DNA of 64,000 bases from DAOUBP01 sp964474695. GTDB lineage: Bacteria; Chloroflexota; Anaerolineae; CG2-30-64-16. The notes below the pieces were generated by a model. The model ran no database searches and was not told where the DNA came from. It saw only the letters and a program-made list of their open reading frames with translations. The DNA lies in contig CAYYTK010000003.1 of NCBI GenBank assembly GCA_964474695.1, forward strand, positions 124,001 through 188,000. Direction: 5' to 3'. Positions 41,323 through 49,900 of the stretch are shown here, in pieces (within the stretch, counting starts at the first letter, position 1; every line of letters starts with the position of its first letter). A program made the translations under genes and the position numbers.

Positions 41323-42525
41323 ATGATGAATCTATCCCTGGACAAAGTGTGCATGTTGGGTTCGGCGCCGCAGTCCCTGAGAACTGAGCGGAGCATCCTG
41401 AGCGGAGCACCGCAGTGCGCAGTCGAAGGACGCGGAGCGGCCATCAGCCAGAGGCCGCATCCTTCGACTGCGCCGGTGATACTGCCCACCGGCTCCGCTC
41501 AGGATGCTTACCAGTCGGTCGAACAAACCGTTCAGCTCGGCAAGACCGGCGTGCGCGTGCCGCCGCTGGGCGCCGGCACGTGGCAGTGGGGCGACAGCAT
41601 GTTCTGGGGCTACGGCAAGGGTTACGCGGAGGAGCAGGTGCGGGCCGCGTTCGAGGCCAGCCTGGCCGCGGGGGTCGACTTCTTCGACACCGCGGAGATC
41701 TACGGCCAGGGCCGGTCGGAACGTTTCCTGGGACGGTTCATTAACAGTGATGACCGCGGCGGCGCCGCAACCGCCGGCGAGGGCGCGGCCCTCACCGGCG
41801 ATGGCCGGGGGCCGATCGTCGCCACGAAATTCATGCCGCTGCCGTGGCGCCTGGGCAAAGGGGCGCTGCTCTCTGCCCTGCGCGGCAGCCTGGCGCGGCT
41901 TGGGCTGGCGCAGGTCGACCTGTACCAGATCCACTGGCCCACGCCGCCGGTGTCCATCGAAGCCTGGGCCGAGGCGCTGGCAGACGCCGTCGCGGCCGGG
42001 CTGACCCGGGCCGTCGGCGTCAGCAACTACAATGCGGATCAGATGCGCCGCGCTCACGCCGTGCTGGCCCGCCGCGGCGTGCCGCTGGCGTCAAACCAGG
42101 TGGAGTACAGCCTGCTGCACCGTGAGCCGGAACGGAACGGTTTGCTCCAGGCGTGCCAGGAGCTGGACGTGACCTTGATTGCCTACAGTCCCCTGGCGAA
42201 GGGGGTGCTTACCGGTAAATACACGCCCGAAAATCCGCCGCCGGGCTTCCGCAGCCGCCGCTACCGCGGCGATCTGCTGGCCGGCGTCCGGCCGTTGATC
42301 GGGCTGCTGCAGGAGATCGGCCGGGCGCACGGCGGCAAGACGCCGGGCCAGGTCGCGTTGAACTGGGTCATCTGCAAAGGCGCGCTCCCGATCCCGGGCG
42401 CCAAGAACGCGCAGCAGGCCCAGGGCAACGCCGGCGCGCTGGGGTGGCGGCTGACTGAAGCTGAGGTTGCGGCGCTGGACCGCGCGAGTGCGGGGCTCCT
42501 CACCCCCCCAGCCCCCCTCTCCTGA
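41323..42525 (+). CDS. Aldo/keto reductase with repeat-modified N- and C-termini
   Basis: 400 residues from ATG at 41323, which has GGAG nine bases upstream; ATG codons at 41284 and 41305 are in frame alternatives. Residues ~23-62 are translated from a GCATCCT/AGGATGC palindrome element, so the native enzyme begins near 'VQLGKTGVRVPPLGAGTWQWGD'. The tetrad is visible: Asp and Tyr in 'FFDTAEIYGQGRSE', Lys in 'IVATKFMP', His in 'YQIHWPTPP'. 'VGVSNYNADQMRRAHAVL' and 'IPGAKNAQQAQGNAGAL' bind NADP(H). The last residues 'TPPAPLS' come from the neighbouring repeat. It is probably a cytosolic NADPH reductase of aldehydes or ketones; substrate unknown. Confidence 0.85.
   Translation: MMNLSLDKVCMLGSAPQSLRTERSILSGAPQCAVEGRGAAISQRPHPSTAPVILPTGSAQDAYQSVEQTVQLGKTGVRVPPLGAGTWQWGDSMFWGYGKGYAEEQVRAAFEASLAAGVDFFDTAEIYGQGRSERFLGRFINSDDRGGAATAGEGAALTGDGRGPIVATKFMPLPWRLGKGALLSALRGSLARLGLAQVDLYQIHWPTPPVSIEAWAEALADAVAAGLTRAVGVSNYNADQMRRAHAVLARRGVPLASNQVEYSLLHREPERNGLLQACQELDVTLIAYSPLAKGVLTGKYTPENPPPGFRSRRYRGDLLAGVRPLIGLLQEIGRAHGGKTPGQVALNWVICKGALPIPGAKNAQQAQGNAGALGWRLTEAEVAALDRASAGLLTPPAPLS
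41391..41512. repeat. Compound GCATCCTGAGC palindrome element at aldo/keto reductase N-terminus
   Basis: Arms GAGCATCCTGAGCGGAGC (41392-41409) and GCTCCGCTCAGGATGC (41496-41511) enclose internal AGTCGAAGGA/TCCTTCGACT arms. It is a nested two-stem element within the 5' end of the reading frame. Confidence 0.85.
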
Positions 42526-42581
42526 CGACGGAAAGATGTCGTCAGGAGAGGGGGGAGTGTGCCCGGTCGCAACGCAACTCC

Positions 42582-42765
42582 CCCTCTCCCGAACCGCAGT
42601 TTGGGAAGTGAGTGGGCCGATCAAGTCCCAATCGAGCAGCTTAAACCCCACCCCCTCTCCCGAACCGCAGTTCGGGAAGTGAGTGGGCCGATCAAGTCCC
42701 AATCGAGCAGCTTAAACACCACCCCCTCTCCCGAACCGCAGTTCGGGAGAGGGGGCAGGGGGGTG
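42582..42765. repeat. 71-bp tandem repeat
   Basis: GAACCGCAGTT(C/T)GGGA recurs at 42591, 42662 and 42733, a 71-bp period, with two full units containing GTGGGCCGATCAAGTCCCAA. CCCCTCTCCCGAAC and GTTCGGGAGAGGGG at the end make a hairpin. It fills most of the stretch between the aldo/keto reductase and the subtilase gene; a second short hairpin (CTCTCCTGACGAC/GTCGTCAGGAGAG) lies at 42517-42550. Confidence 0.9.
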
Positions 42766-42774
42766 AGGCCGGGC

Positions 42775-44652
42775 CTACTGCCCCGCAATCACCGAAAAAT
42801 CGAACTCCCCCGTGCGATTCGACGGCGTCGTCGATCGCGCGCCGCAGCTATGTTTCGACAGGATCACGTACGTGTAATTGCTGTTGGGGTCGCCGAGCGC
42901 GGCCGGGGTGTGCGTTGCAGCGGTGACGGCGGTGCAGTGAGCATTGCCCGCGCAGACCGCGCCTGCCGCAGGGGTGAAGTACGGCGCGTTGACCGAGTCC
43001 CACACCTCATAGCCGGTCGCGCCCACCACCTGGCTCCAGGTCAACCGCAGCGTGCTGGCATTGAGCCGGGTGATGGCCACGCCGGTCACCGCGCCGGGCG
43101 CGGCGCAGGCCGCGGTGTACGCCGCCATCACGTCGATGCGGCCATAGCCGAAGGTGTTGTTGGGGATGGTCGATCCTGGGACCCCGCCGCAGGTCTGGGT
43201 GGAGGTCAGGTGCACGGCGGCTTGCTCGAGGATATCCTCGATCGCGTCCACGTCCCCCGCCAACCAGGGATAGGCCGAGATCAGCAGCGCGACCGCGCCC
43301 GCGACGTGCGGCCCGGCCATGCTGGTGCCGCTCATGGTGGTATAGCTTGAAGTCGGGTAGGCGGAGCGGATCGAGCTTCCCGGCGCGGAGACGTTGGGCT
43401 TGAGCCGGTTGCTGCCGTCCACGGTGACGGGGCCGCGACTGCTGAAGCTTGAGATGGCATCGGTGCTGGTCGTCGATCCCACGCTGAACGACTCGGCGTA
43501 GATCGCGGCGGGCTCGTTCACGGAGCTGCACGACGAGCCGCTGTTGCCCGCGGAGTGGACCGTGACGATGCCGGCCGCGCGCACGTTTTGCACCACGGTC
43601 AGCAGCACGTTGGGGTCGGTGCACCCTTCGCTGCTCGGGCAGCCCCACGAGTTGTTGATCACGTCGGGGGCCTTCGCGGGATCGCCGCCTGTCATGGTGC
43701 CAACCGGGGTCGGCGCGATGAACCACTGGTAGCACTCGGAGTAGGTCGTCGGGGTGCCCGCGCCGGCGTTCATGTTGCGGCAGCCGATCCATTTGGCGCC
43801 CGGCGCCATGCCGATCTGATTGCCCGCGCCGTCGTCGCCGACCATGGTGCCCATGGTGTGGGTGCCATGGCCGTGATCGTCGCAAGGAACGAGCGAATCC
43901 GCGCCACACGAGCTGCCTGTGGTGTGGATCGCATCGTGCCAGTTGTAGTCGTGGACCGCGGCCTTGCCGATCCAGCCCCGGTATTTGCCCTTGAGCGCGG
44001 GGTGATCCCACTGGTAGCCGGTGTCCTGGCCCCCGATCACCGCGCCCTGGCCGGTGAAGCCGGCCGCCCACACGGCCGGCGCGTTGACCTTGCTGATGCC
44101 CCACTCGATGGTCTCAGGCGATAGCGTGCCTGCTGCTTGCGGCCCGGCTTCGGGCTCGCGGAGTGGCTCGGCCATGTGCACCGTCGGATTGGCATACAGG
44201 TGCGCCACGTCGGCCCGCGCCGCCAGCGCCTGGATGTCGGCCAGGTCCCCGCGCACCCAGATCATGTTGGCCACCCAGTAGGGCCGGTATTCGATCTTGC
44301 GCGCCTCCAGCGCCGCGATGAGCGGCCCCTGGGTGGCGGCTGCCACCCGCGTCAGCGCCTCGTAGACGTAGCGGCCTTTCTCCAGCTTGGTGGGCAGGCT
44401 GGCGGCCGCGCTCAGGTCGGCCTGATCCGTCAGGAAGACCAGGAACTCGGTCGTGCCGTCGGCCGCGGTCGCCAGCACCCAGGGGTCGACCTTGCTCTGC
44501 CAGGGCGCCTGCGCGGCAGGCGCCGCCGGATACAGCGTGTTGTTTTCCGCCGGGCCGGCGGCCAGCAGGGGCAGGGTGGACGCGCTCAGCAGGATCCCCA
44601 CCAGCAGCAGGGAGAAGAGGATGCGAAGGCGCGGCGCGGGATGGGTTGTCAT
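42775..44652 (-). CDS. Secreted subtilisin-like serine protease (S8) with Fn3-like tail
   Basis: 625 residues. The signal peptide (~1-32) is followed by an inhibitor-like propeptide (~60-165) with 'YVYEALTRVAAATQGPLIAALEAR'. The triad is complete: Asp in 'IGGQDTGYQWDHP' (~208), His in 'DDHGHGTHTMGTMVGD' (~260) and Ser in 'MSGTSMAGPHVAGAVALL' (~441); the oxyanion Asn is in 'VINNSWGCP'. The C-terminal ~105 residues are a fibronectin-III-like module ('LTWSQVVGATGYEVWDSVNAPYF') ending 'RTGEFDFSVIAGQ', shared with three other proteins in this window. It degrades extracellular protein. The carboxypeptidase gene lies 13 bp upstream, so the two proteases form an operon. Confidence 0.93.
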   Translation of the reverse strand: MTTHPAPRLRILFSLLLVGILLSASTLPLLAAGPAENNTLYPAAPAAQAPWQSKVDPWVLATAADGTTEFLVFLTDQADLSAAASLPTKLEKGRYVYEALTRVAAATQGPLIAALEARKIEYRPYWVANMIWVRGDLADIQALAARADVAHLYANPTVHMAEPLREPEAGPQAAGTLSPETIEWGISKVNAPAVWAAGFTGQGAVIGGQDTGYQWDHPALKGKYRGWIGKAAVHDYNWHDAIHTTGSSCGADSLVPCDDHGHGTHTMGTMVGDDGAGNQIGMAPGAKWIGCRNMNAGAGTPTTYSECYQWFIAPTPVGTMTGGDPAKAPDVINNSWGCPSSEGCTDPNVLLTVVQNVRAAGIVTVHSAGNSGSSCSSVNEPAAIYAESFSVGSTTSTDAISSFSSRGPVTVDGSNRLKPNVSAPGSSIRSAYPTSSYTTMSGTSMAGPHVAGAVALLISAYPWLAGDVDAIEDILEQAAVHLTSTQTCGGVPGSTIPNNTFGYGRIDVMAAYTAACAAPGAVTGVAITRLNASTLRLTWSQVVGATGYEVWDSVNAPYFTPAAGAVCAGNAHCTAVTAATHTPAALGDPNSNYTYVILSKHSCGARSTTPSNRTGEFDFSVIAGQ

Positions 44653-44665
44653 ACGATTCTCCTTC

Positions 44666-46678
44666 TCATTCGCTGCCCGGCGTCAGCGCGTATTCGAATT
44701 CGCCGAGTCTCGGACCAGGGGCCGACACCGCGCCGCAACTGCTGGCGGCGCGCACCAGATAGGCGGTGTGGGTTTCGGGGCTGCCCAGCGCTGCGTCGAT
44801 GAAGCTGGTAGTCGGCGTGGTCGCGCAGGCGTAGGGTGCAGGGTTGGCGCAGTCGGCGCCGGGCGTGAAGTACGACTCGTTGGCTGCGGACCACACCTCA
44901 TAATGGTCTACGTTTTTCCCCGGTGCAATCCAGTTCAGTTCCACCTGGCTGCTGTCGAGGCGCTCGATCGTTATGGTGGTCACAGCGCCAGGCGCGGCGC
45001 ACGGCGTCAACGTCAAAAAGATCGCGCTGAACGCGCCCCAGTTGTTGTTGGCGTCCTTGCCGCGCACGAAGATGAGGTGCTTGCCGGCCGCCAGGCCAGC
45101 GGTGCTCACCGTCGCGGTCACGTTCTCGATCGTGCTGTTGAAGCTGCCGTCGCTGGCGGTCATCGCGTGCGCTGCCGCGCCCGTCTGCCAGGGCGGGGTG
45201 TCGATGTAGTACTCGGCCGCGGCGATGGCCTGCGTCGGCTCGCCGGTCCCGCTGCGGTAGCGCGTGTCGTTGATGGTCGCGGTCAGCGTCGCCGGGTTGC
45301 CGGCGGGCACCGAGGTGGGCGAGACCGCCAGGCTGAGGGCATCCGGCCCCAGCGGCGTCATGTAGGGGGTGCGAGGCACCTTGGCCGCATAGAGCAGCGC
45401 CTGGAGATTGGTCGGGTAGATGGTGCTCTCGAAGGTGGAGCAGGCCTGGAAGAAGGCGGTGCCCATCTCGATACAGTAGGCGGCCACGCCGTAGATGCCG
45501 TAGGCATGGTCGTCGGTCGTGCCGTCGGTAGGGTAGAGCGAGTACGATTTCTGCGGCGTGTAGTTGTTGAAGTAGGCCATCTTGCGGCCCAGGGTCTGGA
45601 GCTGGGTGGCGTTGGGCGAAAGCGTGCTGGTCCAGCCCCACGGCCACAGCACCAACTGGGCATACGAGTGGAGATCGATGTACATGCCGGTGGCCGTCGC
45701 GGGCGCGGCGTCGGTGTCACCTGATCCGCGCTGGTCTGGGAAGATGGTGGCCATGTAGGCCTGGACGGCCTGGGTCTCCGGCTCCGAGCTGGCCGACGGC
45801 CCGCGGTAGGTCTCAGAGCACTGGGTTCCGCTCGACCCGCCGCAGCAGCCCCACTTGAAGGTGAAGTTGCGGTTCAGGTCGGCTCCGCGGCTCGAGCTGG
45901 TGGCGCCGCAGTAGTTCTCGTTGGTGTTCTTGCGCCATGACGTGCCGGCCTCGGCCTCCTTGCGGCCGTCGGGGTTGGTCTGGAGCATCAGGTGGATCTC
46001 GTGGTGGTCCAAGATCCAGGTGGCGTCCGGGTCCGTGCCGTAGTTGTTGACGAGGTACTCGGCGAAGCGGGTGGCGGTCTCAGCCGTTGTGTACTCGCGG
46101 GCATGGATCGCGGCAGTGATGAAGAGCTTGGGCTTGTCGCCGGTGACCGCCGAGTTGGTCAGCTTCAGCACCATCATGTCGTAGCCGTCCAACTGGCCGG
46201 CGCTCTTCTCCCACGAGTTGCCCACGTCGACCCAGGCCGCCAGGGTCGGGTGGGCGGTCACCAGGGCCTGTGCGGCCGCGTAGGTTTCTTCGACCGTGCG
46301 GTAGCAGGAGTAGCCGGGGATGGTGTCGGGCGCCTCCGCCCACGGCACGCGCAACAGGGCGAAGTTGGCCGTCTCCTTTTCGTCCACCGCCACGCGGAAG
46401 CCCAGCGCCTGCAGCGCCTTGTACTCCGTCGCATCCACGGCGGCCAGCCAGTACTTCTCCGCGGTGTTGTTGTACTCGAAGACGTCGAAGTCGACCAGGC
46501 GGCGGTGATCTTCGAGGGTGTTGTAGTACACGCGGGCCACGAAGACACCATCGGGCAATACTGCGTCGGCCCGCTGGGCGGCCGGCGTTCCCGTGTCCTG
46601 GGCCAGGGCCGGCGCGCCGCCGGCGGAGACGAGGAGCCACGAAGCCAACAGAAGGCAAATGAGGACATGACGTTTCAT
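44666..46678 (-). CDS. Secreted M14 zinc carboxypeptidase with Fn3-like tail
   Basis: 670 residues from ATG at 46678 (AGGAG upstream); the longer frame is rejected. A signal peptide ends near 'ALAQ' (~26). The zinc ligands and active site are in place: 'AAIHAREYTTAE' (HxxE, ~190-195), 'SRGADLNRNFTFKWG' (Asn-Arg substrate site), 'IDLHSYAQLVLWPWG' (third His, ~336), and catalytic Glu in 'AAYCIEMGTAFFQ' (~403). A domain of ~90 residues and a fibronectin-III-like C-terminus ('ELNWIAPGKNVDHYEVWSAANESYF' to 'RLGEFEYALTPGSE') follow. It trims C-terminal residues from peptides made by the downstream subtilase. Confidence 0.93.
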   Translation of the reverse strand: MKRHVLICLLLASWLLVSAGGAPALAQDTGTPAAQRADAVLPDGVFVARVYYNTLEDHRRLVDFDVFEYNNTAEKYWLAAVDATEYKALQALGFRVAVDEKETANFALLRVPWAEAPDTIPGYSCYRTVEETYAAAQALVTAHPTLAAWVDVGNSWEKSAGQLDGYDMMVLKLTNSAVTGDKPKLFITAAIHAREYTTAETATRFAEYLVNNYGTDPDATWILDHHEIHLMLQTNPDGRKEAEAGTSWRKNTNENYCGATSSSRGADLNRNFTFKWGCCGGSSGTQCSETYRGPSASSEPETQAVQAYMATIFPDQRGSGDTDAAPATATGMYIDLHSYAQLVLWPWGWTSTLSPNATQLQTLGRKMAYFNNYTPQKSYSLYPTDGTTDDHAYGIYGVAAYCIEMGTAFFQACSTFESTIYPTNLQALLYAAKVPRTPYMTPLGPDALSLAVSPTSVPAGNPATLTATINDTRYRSGTGEPTQAIAAAEYYIDTPPWQTGAAAHAMTASDGSFNSTIENVTATVSTAGLAAGKHLIFVRGKDANNNWGAFSAIFLTLTPCAAPGAVTTITIERLDSSQVELNWIAPGKNVDHYEVWSAANESYFTPGADCANPAPYACATTPTTSFIDAALGSPETHTAYLVRAASSCGAVSAPGPRLGEFEYALTPGSE

Positions 46679-46726
46679 GCGGAAGCTCCTGGGATGGCGA
46701 ATGTCAAACGACGAAGGACAGACCCT

Positions 46727-46755
46727 ATCATAACAGATTCGACGGCTGTACGCAA
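46727..46755 (-). promoter_or_regulatory. Promoter candidate of the protease operon
   Basis: On the minus strand TTGCGT (46755-46750) and TATGAT (46732-46727) are separated by 17 bp, about 50 bases upstream of the carboxypeptidase start. Confidence 0.55.
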
Positions 46756-46791
46756 CCGCCGACGCTTGATTCAAGAATTCCTCATGACAGA

Positions 46792-46826
46792 CAGAAACCA
46801 GGTTTCTCGCAGAAACCTGGTTTCTG
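46792..46826. repeat. AGAAACC(A)GGTTTCT palindrome pair
   Basis: CAGAAACCAGGTTTCT and AGAAACCTGGTTTCTG are inverse complements around CGC, and each arm is itself palindromic. A run of T follows on the plus strand. It lies between the amylopullulanase gene end and the protease operon promoter. Confidence 0.85.
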
Positions 46827-46851
46827 GTTTTTTTGTTACGCACAATCACAT

Positions 46852-46944
46852 GGCCTGGACTCGAGGCTGCGGCATACATGCCGTCAGCCGGTTTCCTGCA
46901 TCACGCGCGTCCCGCATTTGACCGGCTAAAGCCTCGATTCCGAC
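46852..46944. repeat. CCTGGACTCGAGGCT...AGCCTCGATTCCG hairpin element
   Basis: About 90 bp with GAGGCT...AGCCGG and CCGGCTAAAGCCTC arms, just downstream of the amylopullulanase stop. Two further copies lie after the nuclease gene (53837-53911 and 53931-54007). The remaining part of 46679-46980 shows nothing else. Confidence 0.85.
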
Positions 46945-46980
46945 CTTTGAGCCTAGATCATAGTCTGAATCACCTGTCTA

Positions 46981-49900
46981 TCACCGCTTGCGTCGTGCGG
47001 CAACGCCACCCAACGCTGCGAATGCCAGCGCCGCCAGCCCGGCCAGCGATGGGGCGGACGTGGCTGCCACCGCGCCGAACGCCGCCAGGCCCACCGCGTT
47101 GGGCTCGGCCAAGTTCACGGCGACCGGCTCATGCCAGGTGGTTGTCCCGTTCAGCGCGACGTCCTCCAGCGCGTACCAGTAGGACGCGCCTGGGGCCGCG
47201 GTTGTATCGGTCCACGCATAGCTGTGCCCCTCGCTCGACCCCGGCGCCGCGGCCGCGATCAGCGCCTCGTTCAGCTTGACCCATCCTTCTTGCTCTGGTC
47301 CCTCTCCGACCGAGCCAGTCCGGTAGACGTTGAACCCGGCGTTGTCGGTCTCGGAGACGGTCTCCCAGGCCAGGGTTACGCCCTCGGCTGCGGCCTGCGC
47401 GGTGAAGTTGGCCAGGTCGACGGCCAGGGGGCCCGCGCCCGCGTAGATGGCAAACGCGTCCATGCTGCCCAGCGTCCGGTTCACGATTTGCCCGCTGCTG
47501 TTCACGGTGATCAGGTCGTTTGGCCCCGCTTCGGTTGTTGTGCCCGGCACGACGCACTTGCCGGTAGCTGGGATGAAGTCGAAGTGGATGATGTCGCAGT
47601 ACGTGCCGGCCGGCAGCGCGGTCTGATAGGTCGTCGTCGCGCCCGACCCGGTGCGGTTGATGGCCACGAAGCCCTTGCTGCCCAGCCCGAACGCGATGTG
47701 GTCGGAGGGGGTCCCGCCGATGTTCTGCCAGTTGTTGACCGTCTGGCCCGCGGTCTTTTGGCGGAAGCGCACCATGTTGGCGGTGGCGGTGCGGCGATGC
47801 TCGCTGGCCCATTTGCCCCAGGTGTAGCTGCCGGCGCAGTTGTCGGGGATGTTGTCGCCATCCACGTAGACCGGCAGGGTGGCGCCGTCGCTGCCCGGCC
47901 CACCGTTGACGGTGGGCGGCCCGTAACTGTCGTTGGTGTTGTCGGTGGAGCTGCTCTGCCAGTAGTAGCTGGACATCACCGACGGGTAGCCGTAGGGGTA
48001 GGCCAGCGCGAAGACGTTGGCCAGCACATGCTCCTGGCCGTCGCGGTGATCCACCACGCAGCCCGCGCCGACGCCGTGGCCGCGCTGGTCGTCGTGGTTG
48101 TCGGTGAAGACCTGCGCGAAGCGCGAGGGCAGCATGTCGGCCTGTGAGAACCGAGTCTGCAGGTCGCTCAGGCTGCCGCTGCACGCGTCATCGAACGCCG
48201 CCCCCAGCGCGAACGGATAAGCAAATTCGGTCACATCGCCGGTGGGCGTGTATTCCCAGTCGCGCACGCGCTCGTCGCTGCTCTGATCGATCACCTCCTG
48301 GAACACGTAGAAGCTCCCCGTGAGGCCGTTGAAGATCGCCGCGATGTCCTGGGCTGCCATGTGCTTTGCGCCGTCGATCCGGAAGCCCTTGACCCCCGCG
48401 TTGATCAACGCCTGCAGGTAGTTGCGCAGCTCGGCCTGCACATCGCTCTTCCCGGTGTTCAGATCGGGCAGGCCGGTGAGCTTGTACGTCTGCACCTGGA
48501 GGCGGTCGCCGTAGTCCGAGATGTTAAGGTCAGGGGTGTGGAAGTCGTCGGCCTGGTACTGCGTCCCGTAGTAGCGCGTCGCCGCGTCCGCGTCGTATTG
48601 CGTGCCTGCCGTGCCCGTCCCCACGCCGGCCGGCACCTCGAAAGCAGCCATGTGGTTGATCACGGCATCCACGTAGATGCCCACGCCCAGGATGTTGCAG
48701 GTGCTCACCATGCTCTGGAACTCGGCCCACGTGCCGCTGCGCGAGGTGAACTTGCTGGTGTCATGGGTCACCGGCTGATAGCGCGTCCACCAGGGGTAAT
48801 CGTTGGCGCTGACGCCGCCCATGTCTGCCGTGGGCACCAGGTGTTCCTGCGGCGGCGAGACCTGCACCGCGCTGTAGCCCTTGGCGGCCAGGTAGGTGCA
48901 CTCCTTTTCGATGTCGATCCAGCGCCACTCGAAGAGATGCACGAAGACGCCGCCGGCCGGCGCGGGCCTGGGATCGGCCGCCGGGATCACGGTGATCAGC
49001 CCATCCCCCTGGTCGTCGTCCGTGCCCACGCTGTTGATGTTATAGCTGTCGGACTTCCACTTTTTACCGGTTTCGCCCGTCTTCTGGCAGTAGGCCGTGA
49101 AGCCGTACGTGCCCGGCGCCAGGCCGTTCAGCGCCGCCTGTGGGATGGTGGCCTTGTACTCGTCGTTGTTGCCCTTGTCGGTGTTGTACGTCATGGCCAG
49201 GTCGTTCCACGCGCCGTCGTACTGGCCCCAATGCAGATAGCAGGCGATGTCTGCGCCCTGGCCGCTATTCGAGGTCACCCCTGCCTCGTACACCTGCACG
49301 TAGACGTCGAAGCCGGTGGGTGCGAAGCTGCCCTCGTTGATCGGGTTCGCCACACCCCCCCGCGGATACATCAGCCCCACCCAGTCCAACGTGCTGGGGG
49401 TTTCGATCGTTTGCGTTGAGACGAAGACCGCGGTGGTGCGGGCCGGGATGGTGAAGGTGTCGGTCGCGTCGTTGAAGCCGGCCGTCTGCACCACCGGATC
49501 GGCGTCCGTCGCATCGGCCTGGAGCGGGTGCAGCACGAAGCCGTTCGCGCCGCTGACGGTGAAGGTCTGCTGGATCTTGTTGGCATTGAAGAAGACCAGG
49601 ATCGTCTCGTAGTTGGGGTCCAGGTCGGGCGTTGGCTCGTCCGACAGCGCCATCACGATCAGCGCGTCCTTGCTGTTATCGGTGTTGTAGAAGAAGACAT
49701 GGGAGTTGGCGTCGGTCTCGCTGGTCAGCCGGAACAGGGGGCTGCTCTTGCGCAGGCGCAGGATCTCGCGCAGGTGCGCGGCCGCCGCGTTCATATCGGA
49801 TGTCGCCGGGTCCAGCGCGGTGTTGGCCAGCAGCGGCGACATGATGGTCCACCGGCCGCTGTTGTCCCAGCTCGGCGGCAGCCCTTGCCCGAAGTTGTTG

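Noticed and set aside
46792..46834. Rho-independent terminator for the amylopullulanase transcript
   Set aside because: The T-run follows the palindrome on the plus strand only, while the gene is on the minus strand.
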